A stretch of 64,000 bases of DNA, from contig WPIO01000047.1 of NCBI GenBank assembly GCA_009760855.2, forward strand, positions 2,436,001-2,500,000, read 5' to 3'. Below the pieces are notes generated by a model. The model saw nothing but the letters and a program-made list of their open reading frames with translations. It did not search any database and was not told the DNA's origin. The stretch comes from Cristatella mucedo (Eukaryota; Bryozoa; Phylactolaemata; Cristatellidae). This document shows, one piece after another, positions 33,396 through 56,278 of this stretch. Made by a program: the position numbers and the translations under genes. Within the stretch, counting starts at the first letter, position 1; every line of letters starts with the position of its first letter.

Positions 33396-34040
33396 TTCGA
33401 TAAACCTTTTGAGCAGTTCAGGAAACGGCTTGAAGTCGAATTTTGATCGTGGGGTGATAGCAACTTAACCTAAAGTTTGATTGAAATAGGGGTGCAAAAG
33501 CAAGAGAAACCAGTCGGGGTGTTTCCTTAATTGTCGGACGGTTTACTGGTTTTAGCTAAGTTTCAGACAAGGTGAGCAGATTTCCGTTTCCAAAATAAGG
33601 TCGCTCATTATAAGGGGATTGCAGCACATTGAGAGAGTATTCCAAAGACAAACATAATTTGGGCCACCGCATGTATCCGTGGCATGATGATCACTAAGTT
33701 AACGAAGTTTACAGTGAGGTTTGAGGGAGGACGTGCTGAGCAGTTCGAGACAACACTAGATAATACCAAACGAGCATTTATACAGCTCACAGCTCAAACT
33801 AAACGAGCTAGATCTAAGGTCGAGCACAGGCCCCCACTCTGGCTCGGGGCACTTTCTTTTGTTGATGCATAATTCGCGAATTTTAGAACCAGCAGTAACA
33901 TCTTGGAATGCATTTGAACTACCATAACGAAGAGGTAATAGGTAATCACGATCATAGCTAACATGCAGGTTACTAACTGCTGGCTTGGGAGAAACAGTAG
34001 CCCGAAATGTTAAGCATTTAGATGTCCATAGGCACATAAT

Positions 34041-34364
34041 TTTTTTTTATTGTCACACCACCCGTTTTCTGAATCAAAGCGTGGAGATATATCTCGTCCA
34101 AACTTACAATCTTTTGGAAACCATATCATCATTCAGTATACTGCCACACCTGGAACTTACTTCCGAGCTAAAGGCTTATAATTTTAAGTTTCCAGCTACG
34201 AGGACATGAGTTTGTCTGTTGAATTTGTGGGGTCTAGTTATAGGATCTTTTATTTTTCGTCTACGAGTTCCAGATTTAATTTTTTAGGGTCAAGTGTTTA
34301 ATGCCAAGTCTTAAGGGAAAACGGAAACAGCAATGTTGCATGAGATTAAGTGTGCTTTCTACCA
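34041..34364. other. No gene recognised
   Basis: A short unassigned stretch between two family A elements. It may hold the 5' end of the copy to its left, but nothing here is shared clearly with 17,600-17,900. Confidence 0.4.
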
Positions 34365-35335
34365 AATATAATAATAATAATAATAATAATGGAGTTAATA
34401 AAGAGTTCCCAGAGATCTAAATCTTTTTCTGGGCACTTTAACTTTGCTGCAAAGGAACACAGTGGAATGATGAATGGTCAAATGCTCAATAAATAACAGA
34501 TTAACTAAGTCAGGGGTGACATGCACAGGGCCAGTCGGTAAGTATGGTTAGTGGCAGCATTCAACAGTGTCAGCACTCATAAGGACATAAAGGATAAATC
34601 ACAGGGACCCACTAAATGCATAAGTGCAAGTCATAAATAGGCGCGTTTTAATTTCTTTTTAAATGTGTCCAAGCCAGCGGACGTAGTGAAAGGACGCTGG
34701 GAGTGAGTTCCAGGCTTTGGGAGCATACAAACTAAAGGCCAAGTCACCGTAGGATTGGAAGTTTATTACGAGGTATAGGTAAAGAGTTGGTTTCCAAAAA
34801 GCTGATGGTACGATGCTTGGTCTGATGGGGTGGGGGTAAATCTGATGGGTTGCATGGAGCCAAAAAATGAAGTTACTTAACAGTGAGCGACGTAACATTG
34901 AAGTCGATGCCTTGCTCGACTGAGAGCTAGTGCAGGTAGGCTAGAAGAGGTGTGATGTGGCAATTGCTAGGCTCACGACAGATAAGCTTATCTGCAGAGT
35001 TTTGCATAAGCTTGTGGCACCTGATTGCATATGCTAGTAGGCCAGCAAGCAGTGAACAACAGAAATCAAAGAAGGGACGTCAATAATGCATGGACCAACT
35101 ATGATGTGTATCACTATCTAAACAAGCCTACATTTTAACCATTCTATGTAAGTGAAAGTGGGCTGACTTTATTGTGGATGTGACGTGGTGGTATTACGAA
35201 AGGTCACATTGAAACAATACACTTAGATTTCGTGCAGATTAACCGGGAGACATGCTGACAGAGCAGATTTTGATCGTTACCCTTTCCAATTTTTGAATCA
35301 CACTTGGTTTGCCCGTAACTAGTATGCGAATGCAT
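34365..35335 (-). mobile_element. Family A LINE 3' region
   Basis: A clean (AAT)n tail, diverged stem-loop (about 34,397-34,436), 3' UTR, ORF2 C-terminus and RT thumb region to 'cccgtaactagtatgcg'. It ends abruptly where a short plus-strand family B 3' end begins. Confidence 0.82.
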
Positions 35336-35452
35336 ACCGAAAGTCGCTTAAACTATGAGTGTGCTATTCGGAATTATCCTGAATAACACCCAGATAGTCT
35401 TTATGGCTTTGTGGAGTTGCAGGAGATACATTACATGAAATTAATCCAAAGT
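35336..35452 (+). mobile_element. Family B LINE 3' tip
   Basis: The last ~110 bp of family B on the plus strand ('gagtgtgctat', 'ctttatggctttgtggagttgc', 'gagatacattac'). It faces a minus-strand B copy that starts 30 bp further on. Confidence 0.8.
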
Positions 35453-35480
35453 CCTCATTTGCCTCGTAAATGTAAAAAAC

Positions 35481-36370
35481 TGATGGTAATGCATCTCCGT
35501 CTGAAACTCCACAAAGTCATAAAACCATGTGGGTATTAGACAGGAGAGTTTTGCATAGCGAACTTACAGCCTAAGCTGCTTTCGTACGCATTCGGTAGCC
35601 AACGGACTTCGTCTGACCCAACAAAGAGAAAGTGGGAAGCATAGCAGAGTCAGGAGAGCAGCTGAGGTAGTGAGTAGCAGCTCAGGAAGTAGCAGCTCAG
35701 GACCGCTGAAAAGGATGAGCCGTGGTCGGCAGTAGGAGAGTAGTTGTCGTTGCCGAAGAATTTTGGAAGCGAGTTCCACAGTCTAGGACCTGCAGAGCTA
35801 AGGCTTTTGTCTCCAACGGTCTATAAGTGGAGGAATGGAATGATTAAGTTATTGTCCACACAGGACCTGAGGGCGCGAACAGGCTGAAACCGATGCAGCA
35901 GTTCAGCTAGGTATGCAGGAGCCGTGGCGGGCCTTGTGGGTCACCAAAAGAACTTTGCCCTGTATCCGTTGCTCAACCGGCATCCATCTTAGCTTTTTTA
36001 GCAAAGAAGACATGTGCTCAAACCACTGGAACTTGAAGACTAGCGTTGTAGCCACATTCATAGTCTGCTGCAGTGGCCTAACAGCTTTCTGTGGCAGCCC
36101 AGCCAATAGGGAATTACAATAATCAAGCCGAGACTGGACTAGGGAGGTAGTTAAATTTTTTGCAAGCCAGCTCCTAATCTTGGATAGGAATCGGACGTGA
36201 TGGCTAGCTGTGGAAGCAGTCTTCTGAATGAAGCTTTTAAAATTTAGTCAGCTGTCCAAAACGACACCTAAATTTCGAGCACGTGGTGAAGGTTGTACAA
36301 TTGCATCACCTATTAGAACAGCAAAGCCTTTTAATCCAGCCACAGACGTAGGGTGTCCTATGAGCAGCAG
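35481..36370 (-). mobile_element. Family B LINE C-terminal half
   Basis: It starts with 'ggtaatgcatctccgtctg', the reversed 3' boundary, and extends through the C-terminal domain and thumb to 'gggtgtcctatgagcagcag' near 36,370. The frame is broken at several sites (35,564-35,779 and 35,903-36,106 remain open). Confidence 0.87.
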
Positions 36371-37929
36371 TTAGTGACCGTGCTTAGCAGCCTGCTCTGG
36401 GCAAGGAGCCCATAGCAAGAGCATTGCTAGACCTATGCAGAAACTCAGCCTCATGCTGTCAGCAGCTTTGCTGCCTGCAGTTCTAAATGCAATTCATTTG
36501 CATAGAGCCCTAAGAGACCTCAACTCTATTCAGGGGCATCTAATATGCTGTTGATCTCGAGCCGGACCGCTAGTTTGGTGTTCATATGATCAGTGCTGCT
36601 ATTGGGTAAACGGTTTAGTCAGCCAGCCGAAACTATGTACCTGAGGTATGCATGGCCAGCCAATGGTTGAGGCCGGCTTTGTCTGAAAGGGAGCAGCCCT
36701 GGATGCCCGGTTGCCTAGGACAGTCGGCAACTCGGAAAGTCAGCGCCTAAACTGCTTGCTCAGGTAGGGTTTCAAAGCCTATAACCCGCGAAAATATGAG
36801 TGCACTAAGCATTCGCACGTTACTATCAGATGCTGCAGGACATAGCTATCTGGTTCGTGAATGTCCCTGCCTGCTACTCTTTGTCTGTAGAACAGCTGCT
36901 TACCACTGCTCTTTGACTCAAAAGCATCTTGACGTAAAGCCTGACTCCGTTCCTCGTACTAGCTAAGGTCCTGCTGCTGGCGGCCTGGTTGCCGCGTGTG
37001 ACATTTATCCAGCTGCTGCTAAAAGCTCGGGCTCATACGAAGCAGGAACACACAGTAACTAGGGCCAGGGGAACAGAAGGTCAACCGGAAAGTGCCGGTG
37101 TCATTGTATACATCTGCAGCCGTTTGGAAAATTGTCTGAAAATTGAACTTATAACTTGCATTGAATTTGAAAAGTAGAGGATACATTAACTATTTAAAGA
37201 ATACTACTGAGCGTAGTGCGATGAAAATTATGTGGTTGTGTACCTCAGAGCGCCTGCCTTTGCTTACGAATCCTTACAGCCAGGGCGTCATCGATTTACC
37301 TTGACAATAGCCAGCCAATCGGAGGAAGGTGTTGGCCATGGCTGGGTCAGTCCTTTGTTAACTGAGTATTCACTAGCCAACCTGCTTCCCTTGTTTGCCA
37401 AGGCTCCAACACACACAAAAGACCCCAGCCATCACCTGGTGAGGTAATTTTTGAGTAATAGTAGTAAGCTGTTTTATCTTACACGCCTACTATCAATGAG
37501 TGACTGATGCACATATGATTTCTAAGGCAGCTGCTTCTGCCAGGCTTTGGAAATTTTGTTTCTCCTGCTTGAAGTCCAGAAGAAGCAAACGACGAAGACA
37601 TTACGACTTTCCAGTACTACTAACATTATTGAAGCTGCGTTGCAGGCTTCTGCTAAAGCATAACTGTGAACCCAGGTGGATGATAATTATAGGTTAGGTC
37701 AATTTAGAAAAACTTCGTGTGACTGAGTCAAAGCTAACTGTAGCTGATGCTATTTTCTCAGCTTCCTAAATCAGGGGCGCCAGTGAAGAGTTGAAGTTTC
37801 GAGATGTACAAGCTTAACAAAAGATTCCAAACAAATTTGGCATCTATATTACATATGCTTATTGTATTCGACCTGTGGATGTGAGATTTTTAGTCTGCAA
37901 TCTACAGAGCTTAGCCTTGTGTTGTGTGT
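36371..37929. other. No gene; diverged family A-like 3' tip at 36,485-36,555
   Basis: The stretch 'gcatagagccctaagagac' to 'ggggcatctaatatgctg' (about 36,498-36,552) matches the layout of the family A terminal stem-loop in reverse, including the 'aatgca' before it and 'tgctg' after it. What follows to the right does not match family A. The rest (36,600-37,900) holds short ORFs only and nothing I recognise. Confidence 0.4.
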
Positions 37930-38280
37930 GATCTTGGCTAAGAGGAATGGAAAACCAAATGTATTTTCCATAGAAGACCTGAACGCACGTGAGTGCCCAA
38001 ACGAAAGCAGTAGTTTAGCTTGCCATGAAAGGATCTAAGCTCGAGGCAAGGGGCCAAGAGGCAAGAGAAAGCTCAGGGCTGTCTTCTCTATTGAGTAACA
38101 GCAAATATCGCAGCTCGTGAAGCAACGGAGACGTGTGGCTGAAGTTATATGAATTGCAGATAAGCTTTACAGTTACATTCATCACAAAAATCCTAGGCTT
38201 GATGGTTTTATCAGTAGCCTTGCAAATTCCCGAGATTTGATAGTTTTCTTCTTTGCTGAAGAAGCTGGGATGGCTAGTGC
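37930..38280 (-). mobile_element. Diverged family B LINE fragment
   Basis: In reverse it reads 'FSHTSPLLHELRYLLLLNRED' in part, alignable to 'FEHVSPLLEELGWLPVEQRI', and has the order of the family B C-terminal region. It is much older than the copies at 23-31 kb. Confidence 0.5.
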
Positions 38281-38284
38281 ATGA

Positions 38285-38770
38285 TATAATTATACAGAGC
38301 AAAGTTCTTATGCTGACCTAAAAGGCCAGCCATCGCTTGGCCCCTCCATAACTCGCTGAACTCCTGCAGCAGTTTCAGCCTCCTCGTGCCCTCATGTCCT
38401 GTATGGACAACAACTTGGCTGTTCCATTCCTCAGCTTAAAACCGTTGGTGCCGGAAAATTAAGCCCTACAGGCCTCAGTCTGTGGAACTCACTTCGACGA
38501 TACTTAAGTAACGACAAATGCACTCCTGCTGCCGACTATTGCACATTTTTTTCAGCCATCCTGAGTAGCTACACGCACGTTACTTTCTTCCTCACCTGCT
38601 ATCTTGACTCTACTATGCTTCCTGCTCGCTCTTTGTTGAGTGAAGTTTGTTGGCAACCGAAATGGTATCCAAACCTGCTTAGGCTTCGATGGCATTACAC
38701 AAAACTCTCCTTTGTAACACCCAAATACTCGTTGCAACTTTGTGAAGTTCTAAACGGACATCAATTATAT
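38285..38770 (+). mobile_element. Family B LINE C-terminus and 3' end
   Basis: Plus-strand blocks 'ctgcagcagtttcagcctcctcg' in part, 'cctgctgccgactattgcac', 'gttggcaaccgaaa' and 'caactttgtgaagttc' run to about 38,765. It lies back to back with the minus-strand fragment on its left. Confidence 0.75.
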
Positions 38771-39909
38771 TAAATTGGCCTGGCCAAGCCTGAATTACAA
38801 TAGTTTAAACACTCTAGTTTAAAAAAGCCGGAGATTGCTCTTTGTGTTTTTAGCATGCAACTCTGCTAAAATGTAATGAATCCTAGATAGTGATAAACAT
38901 AAATTGCTGACGGTTGATGCGAGTCTAACACTCTGGTAGCACATCCTGATGATTGATGTGCCTCTGATTTTTCTTCTGTGACTTTCGCATTATCCATAGC
39001 AGTAAATGTTGATTTGGGATTGCTCCTAGTGCCTTGCACGTTTTCCGCCTCCCTGGTCAGGTTTTAGGAGCAGCTTTCAGTAATTTGTTAAAGACATGGT
39101 TTCATCTCTAAAAGCAGATTATGGATTTGGTTGAACATCTGAGAGTTGGCGTATCGATTTCTCCATGTAAAGATACATATATTCCAAGATTTGTTTAGGA
39201 ATTGTATAGCCTTATGTAATAATTCTTTGACTAGATTACGTACCAAATTGGATCCCGGATGACTCGAATTAACCGAATGACTGAGGGCAAGAGTGTTGAT
39301 AATGTTGTATATCGCTAAACGTTATACATTCCTATTGTCATTGTAAATGTGATCTTTGGTAGCCGGAGATACTAATTAAGCTGTGCACAGTTATTCTTAG
39401 ATTGCAGATGAGGATTTTTGCGCAGGACTAATAGTTAAAGAATATCTCGCCAGTGTAATAGCATTGGTATCAAAGTTTTTCTTGAACAGAAACTTGTCAG
39501 TGTGCTGAAGATTGACTTCGCTAGGCCAGTTTGCTCACTTGGCTGAGCAGTCTGCTAGACATCCCTTCTGATAGTGAGCGCCAAGCAATACGTTATGGAA
39601 GCTTTTGAGCTTTTGGAAGCCAGAAAATTATGGACAAGTATTTTACTTCTCCTGCAGCAAAAAATAAAGATTTGCAGCTATTCAGATGAATCTAGGAGGG
39701 GTCTAAATGGTGCTTGTGATGCCAGAAGTCAGTTTCACCCTGCTCCAACAAAGTTTGGACTCTAGATATTGGCCGTTTTTGACTTACTTTTTTTGGAGAG
39801 ATGGCTTAGTTAGCTAAGTCAATCTTGCCTTGAAAGCAGATGTAGCTGTTCTGCTTTATTAAGTAGTATTTTTTGAATGAAGTTGAAACTTCAATATTAA
39901 CAGACTCTG
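38771..39909. other. No gene recognised
   Basis: About 1.1 kb of unassigned AT-rich sequence. The longest ORF (39,574-39,765, 63 codons) has no supporting signal. Confidence 0.5.
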
Positions 39910-40600
39910 AGTTATTAATAATAATAAGAATAATAATACACTTAATAAAGCGCCCTCAGAAAACTCAAACTCTTTCTAGGCGCTTTGCATTTTCTGAAAA
40001 GGGAAACGTGATTGAATGATAAATGGTATCATGCTTGATAAAAGAAAACATGAATAGCACGGTTATGGGTGACATGCACAGAGACAGAATGCGAGTGTGG
40101 TTTTAGTTGTAGCATGCACAGTGTTAGCACACATAAGCGCATGAAGGACGAATCACAGGGACCCACTAAATGCTGTCCTAAATAGGTGCGTTTCAATTTC
40201 ATTTTAAATGTGGTCAATTTAGGGGATGTTGTGATGCAAGCCGGGAGTGAGTTCCAGGCTTTGGGAGCATACGAACTAAATGCACCATCTCCAAAAGATT
40301 TGAGGTTTGTGTAGTGTATTGGTAAGCAATTAGATTCCAAAAACTAGGTGGTATGATAGTTGGACAGGTGAGAAAGTACAATTCAGAGATTGGCTGAATT
40401 CAAATAATAAGGTGACCTAAAAGTGAGCGACAAAACCTTGAAGTCGATCCATTGCTGGACTGGGAGCCAGTGTAGGTTGGCGAGAGGTGGTGTGATGTAG
40501 CAACTGAGCCGCTCACGACAGACAAGCCTAGCCCCCGAGTTATGCACCACTTGTAAGGACCTGATTGCACACACCGGTAGGCTAGCAAGCAGAGAGTTAC
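39910..40600 (-). mobile_element. Family A LINE 3' end
   Basis: AAT tail, a perfect terminal stem (39,947-39,986), 3' UTR, and ORF2 C-terminus in two frames (40,029-40,340 and 40,383-40,574). It is 5'-truncated after 'ctagcaagcagagagtt', close to the point where two other A copies carry B insertions. Confidence 0.87.
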
Positions 40601-42143
40601 ATAGGTAAAGAGGTTTTTCTTAAATACAATTCAATGATTAAGTACTCTGTGCGCTTTCAATAGACGGTGTGACTTTGAACAAAATTGCTCAGTACTTTGA
40701 GCCTTGCAAACGAGCATGAAAATCCTAGCTCTGTCAGAGCTCCCCTAAATTATATAGTGTATTGTGTCGGATGAGCATATGGAGACACGTGACAGCATTT
40801 CACTCGGCCAAGCTAATTTCGCACCATACGTTGGCTCTCCCTATAACGCACAGCCCGATAAGCGCATGAAGAGAAGACTTGGAGAGTCAGCATCTACTAT
40901 TTCACTTAAGATGCTAAACGAAATCCGCCAGCAGAATAAGTGAAATTGAAAGTGTTTTGCCTCCAGCAAGGGAAGTTCCATCAATCGGTGAGCGGAAGTA
41001 AGTTCACTTAATAAAATCTTTTGTAGTCAACGTTGGACGTCAATTGACATTATCCGTTGACCGCATGCAGACATTAATGTTGCAGTCACACATAACACTT
41101 TAGAGGAGTAGGAAATAGAACAATATTGCTACAAATCGCTACCTAATTAAGAACCAAGCTTTGAATTGTTGGTACAAAATTTATTAAGAGGTAAGCTTAT
41201 AATGGTTATATTTTTTGCCTGACATAAAAATTACCCTTAGATAAGTGAATAATCAGATAGTGCTATTGCAACCAAAAACTTTAAAAATGTCGTTTTGCAA
41301 TGCCCTCTCTCCACGACAGGATGCTTTTCTATCCTATTTAAATTTCCTTCTGCTTTTCATTCCCAAATACTTAAAAATGGCCATATAAACTATTTTAATA
41401 ATTATTAGGAAAAATTCACCTTAAGTTACGATTCAAGTGGCGACATACTAACTATTACAGTTCAAGTTCCAGCATCATGGCCACCAAATATTTCAGTAAC
41501 TACATTATACTGAAAGATTGATATTCCAGCAGTTACTTTAACGTGCAATAAACGTAGGGGATCATTTGTATCTGAATTGGCCAGTTTAATAAATTTTGCA
41601 TGAAAGACATGTCACTAATGGTGATGCTATATCAGCTATGTTTCTAATTGACATTTGACTTGACTTCCATATCACATATTTGGCGAGTAAATGCATTTTT
41701 GTCTTATGAAACGACCACTGAGTAATGAAATACCTAACAGATTTCAGCATGTTACTCTACGTTTAATGAACGACCGGCTGTAACCATAACTTTTAAGACG
41801 CATTTTTTTCCAATAACTACCGGAATTACCATCAGACTATAGATGCCCCCTCACAGGTAAAGCGTTAGGTTTCTCGGAGCTATTTTTCTCCACGAGCAGC
41901 AACTTGGTCAAGCTTCAAAGTAGTAAATTTTTTGAAACATGGGGAGAAAGATTATGTTAATAAAAAATTTTCAGCGTTCTGGCATAGACTACAATTTATA
42001 TTCCGAGTAAGAGCTGAAAAAATTTCTGCAATTCCAAACACTGGCAATCGCTAATATTACTCATTATTAGAAAACCTTCGGGAATTAAGTCAGAGAATTC
42101 TTCTTAGCTTAGCTGGAACACGTGAAAATCCGAATCTCTTTTG

Positions 42144-42174
<31 letters not shown>

Positions 42175-42189
42175 AGTGTGTGTGTGTAT
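42144..42189. repeat. (TA)n(TG)n microsatellite
   Basis: About 18 bp of TA followed by TG repeats with single interruptions. Confidence 0.9.
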
Positions 42190-45093
42190 GTTCGCATTAA
42201 AAATACAATTGTTTTCGTGGAACTATAACTCTATTTAGGATTTGCACTTGTGCCACGGGGATCAATCCCACCGCTTTGGTTTAAAATAAATTACGGTTGA
42301 CCTTGTTCCTTAAAGCTATTACGAACTTGTAGAAATAGCTCACCATTACAAAAAATTCAAAAAAGTCTAAAGGAAATAGTCTCATTTAATAAAAATGCTA
42401 AACCGAATGGTCTTTATTGATAGTGCATTTTGTGGCGTGTGACTGTCGCACAACGTTACGTTATTAGGTAAGCTAAATTCAATTTTAAGGCGCCTAAAAT
42501 TCCATTGCTAGTGTCGTAGAAACGTCGCATTACCTTCTTGAGACAGCTACTTGATTAAGGCCTAAACGAAACTCGAATCTAATTTTATTTGATTTGCACC
42601 AGTAATAGCCGGCTAATTAAAAAAAACTTTATTTTTATAGCTGATTGATGATTGAAACTGCCAGTGGCATCACTTGAAATTTTTGAAGATCACCAGGATT
42701 CACCTTCGGCATGACTAACGTCACTAGACTTGTACGTAAGCACGGCCTTAAAGCAAAGTAGAAGCTAAGCCAGGTTAGGGAAATTTCTGCATAGAAATTA
42801 AGCATTGCAAGCCGTCTATACTTAGCTTGGAGCACTGATATAGACTGTATCAGGAGAACCAAATGACTAGCAGCAATTTACTGGTTCTCTCACCAGTTAT
42901 CCACTGCGATAATTCAAATTTAAAGTAACCTAAAACTATGGACATGGATTTGTGCGTATAAGGAAGCTAAACATAGGATTATTAGTGCAGTTTTGTGCAG
43001 CTCTGAGATAAATTAAATTGTATTTACAGAAGGTAATAGGATAAAGAGAGTATTATCACCTCCAAGTATTGGAAGTCCTATAAATTCGATTGACCTTTGA
43101 GTGCAAACTTTAGATTTACCCAATTTCTTTGAGCTCTTAGAGCAGGATTAGTATATTTCTATATTAGTATTAATGTAGAATCAGTTTAAATTTATTGCGA
43201 ACATTTCAAAGTAGATCAAGATTGGCCAAGCAAGAATAACTATTTGTAAGTAGAAGACATACTCACTTACCTCCCAAGTAAACTTGCAGATCGCTTTACT
43301 GTGCATGTCATTGTGGCCAGTATTTCAGCATAATCAGAATGTAAGGCAACTCATTTTTAGCTCTTCTTCATACATACTTTCTTATGCCATAATAAATTTT
43401 GAGCGCCTGAATTCCCCTCCACACTGTCTGCTCCTATTTTCTATTCAACTGCTTAAACAGCCATTAGCGTAGAATATTTGATGAAGAAGGTACTTCGAGT
43501 ATGGATTACAGTACGAAATATCAGAATTGTACTAATATCACAGTTATTTCTTGAAAGACAACACAATCAGTCTGCAAGCATTTAGCCCAATGAGGTCTGC
43601 TGACGAGCTTCCCTTAGTGCCATGTAGAGATCGACCAGGTTGGCATTCAGTCTCCCCCATAATACTCATGGTGAATATAAACAGTAAGTCTAAATCCTGA
43701 CCATGTGGAGAAGCAACCAATATTTTCTCAAACAGCATACCGACAAAAGTTTTGTTTTTCTTGCAATTACTTACGAGCAAAAGTTTAATTTGGGAGATGC
43801 ATCAGAATATCGACTGACCCTTTGACACGAAACATTTGTAGGTTCACCAATGAGATGCAACTCATGCGACCCATTGCTTAGTAAAAGTCTACCTGAAACA
43901 TAGCAAATGTAAACATTGAAATTTAGCTGAGTGCGTTTCACAACTTCAGGAGGTTTAAATTTTTCAAAATTAAACTCGCAAGCTGAACCGCTAACTCAGC
44001 CTTTTCCTTACAATAATTATTTTAACGTGACTCGCAGCGTGTATCACCTGGATAAAATTCTAAATTAGACTTCAAGACCTTTTATAAAGGGTTTAATAAC
44101 CTCAGCCTTCATTCTCTCACTTTTTAATCGTTTGATGTTTCGAGAATCATTTTAGTTTGACGTTTATCTCAAACTTTTGATAATGCGGCTTTCCCTTTTT
44201 AATAGCGTTCTCAAGCTCACTCTTCAAGTACTTAGTGGAATACTACGTATTTTTACATTAGCCAAATTATTAGTAAAATATAACAATTTAGATCGCCCTG
44301 ATCAGCTAGCATTTATATATTTTTTGCCCAGCTTTGCCTCGTTTAATGTAGTAAATTAGGGGAAATTAGCCCAACTTTTTTGCAAAAGCATACCTGGCCA
44401 CCCGTGACTTTTTCGATGTATTCATGATGCCCTAATCGTGTAAATGCAAGTACAGCATTCGTTTTAAAATATATATTGTCCGAAATTATTTCATGTTAAT
44501 AAATATTTTAATTATTTTTTATCCAGTCATACATGACTGAAAAGCGTTCTCTATCGAATTCATATTTTTGCCTTCTCCTCAGCCTATCCCAAACGCTGTT
44601 GCAGGCTGAATTTACGAACGGCCTTAGCTTTGCGAATACGTCAAGCTTTCGCTTTATCACTGCATTTGAGGCTTGTAGTTTTTGTATGACTAAGTAATCA
44701 CATCAGCTCTGCGATCGATTCCAACTTGCTTCTCCTTCTTACTTGATTTTGCTTCCGAGTTGTGTCTAGCGAGATCATCTCTTCCTTGAAGCTTCTGAAG
44801 CATGCCGTTTAGCAGCTACATCTAGCTTCTCTTCTGCAAGTTTTGGCGAGTGGGATGGCTTCTTCCCTTCAAATTACTTGGTGTGAGGATTTTGATTCAT
44901 AGTTCTGGAAGGTATACTATTTTTATTCGCATAGTGATTGTCCAGAAGCAACATTGATTTTAAAATTTAGAAACAATAACTGTTTCATCATGCAGCCAAC
45001 AAGCTATCGATTCCTGTAATGACTACTAGGCTACACTCAGCGTCGAAATGTATCATATCTTTCTTTCTATATTATTAAAAAAACAGCAAGCTG

Positions 45094-45113
45094 ATATATA
45101 TATATATATATAC

Positions 45114-45162
<49 letters not shown>
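45094..45162. repeat. (TA)n microsatellite
   Basis: About 70 bp of almost pure TA with one CATATG interruption, about 0.9 kb before the first visible P450 exon. Confidence 0.95.
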
Positions 45163-45164
<2 letters not shown>

Positions 45165-46011
45165 AACTTTCAAAGATAAGGTTAATAATTTTATTTTCAC
45201 ATAATAATCTTAGCTTGCAAAAAGATTCTCTATTGCTGTCAAGTGTATGTTTCCGTGTCTAGTTATTAGAAGTTATCTGATAATCACAGCACATCCTAAA
45301 GCCTATTAGGGATGAGCATGTTTATTAGACGTAGCAACTTCTAAAAGGAGCAGCCATTTAACGCACTTTACAATTTTCATTGGTCAAGTACTAGCGCTAT
45401 TTCAAAACTCCTTCACTCCATTAATTTCGGGGCATGAGTATGCTTTGTTATTTAATCATATCCTAAAGTATGCACGTGATAATTATTGTGATTTTTACTA
45501 CCTTAAATATCACCGGACTATGGGACTTTGCCTAATTCTTCTGGCTTGGAGAGGATATGATCTCCTTCAAATTGTATTCCTCTTTGCGTTCCCTAATCGG
45601 TGGAAGCAAGTTTAACGCCTGCTGGAGAGCAATCCCAAACATAGAGTCTAGCGATAAAGTATCACAGACTACTGATCGAAACTCCAATTAAGCACACAAG
45701 CATTCTCGCAGATACACAATTTTTTTCATGACATGTTTCATTTTAAAAACAAATGTTATTAACTGGGACTATTTTCTTGCCATGCTGTGCTGCTTAGTAT
45801 GCAACTTTAATTTCTGTGATGTAGCTGAAGTTCTGATTCGTCGCCTGTAAGCTGCAGGTAAGTACCATCTGATGAACGCGTGGAAGTTTTTGATAAGCCT
45901 AAAAGATAAATTTGAATTCACCATTTCCAGATAGATATTGCTGCTGTTTTAGAGTGGCTCACAAAGTCTTGTGTATAAGTACTAAACGTCTACTAAACCG
46001 ATTCCTTGTAG

Positions 46012-56102
<10,091 letters not shown>

Positions 56103-56272
56103 AATTGACAGGTGCATTGCAATTTGCTGTCAAGCGGTGAGAAATAACAATTTTTCTTTAACTAAGTGACGTTCTGGGACATTAAGGGTCAGTAAGTCTA
56201 TTATTGCCTTGGCTAATTTGTTTTGAATTTAATTACTTCATTACTAATCAATCGTGTTTTAATTATAATATC

Positions 56273-56278
56273 AATAAA
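56273..56278 (+). promoter_or_regulatory. Candidate poly(A) signal of the P450 gene
   Basis: AATAAA about 170 bp past the stop, the first such hexamer after it. Confidence 0.5.

Larger units (their letters stand above)
27535..34040 (-). mobile_element. Composite family A LINE holding SINE, family B, solo LTR and family A insertions
   Basis: Family A sequence occurs in order at 27,535-27,870 (ORF2 C-terminus), 28,054-28,083, 31,148-33,238 (thumb, palm, linker, endonuclease) and 33,396-34,040 (endonuclease start and upstream). The junctions fit the uninterrupted order seen elsewhere, so this is one old element with insertions. The endonuclease motif GDFNIPLDN is seen in the frame 32,787-33,131. 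The palm reads 'LDLSEAFDTIDHQ' near 31,800, and the GVPQG block is damaged. The 3' tail is missing. Confidence 0.8.
40601..46011. other. Intergenic; no gene supported, first P450 exon not found
   Basis: More than 5 kb with only short ORFs and two microsatellites. The missing first exon of the P450 gene should lie at its right end. A donor-like 'gctgcaggtaagt' occurs at 45,851-45,863, but the ATG frame that leads to it (from 45,782) hits a stop first, so I do not call it. Confidence 0.5.

Noticed and set aside
45782-45857. First P450 exon ending at a GTAAGT donor
   Set aside because: The ATG frame meets a TAA before the donor and does not give the phase 0 end needed to join 46,012.
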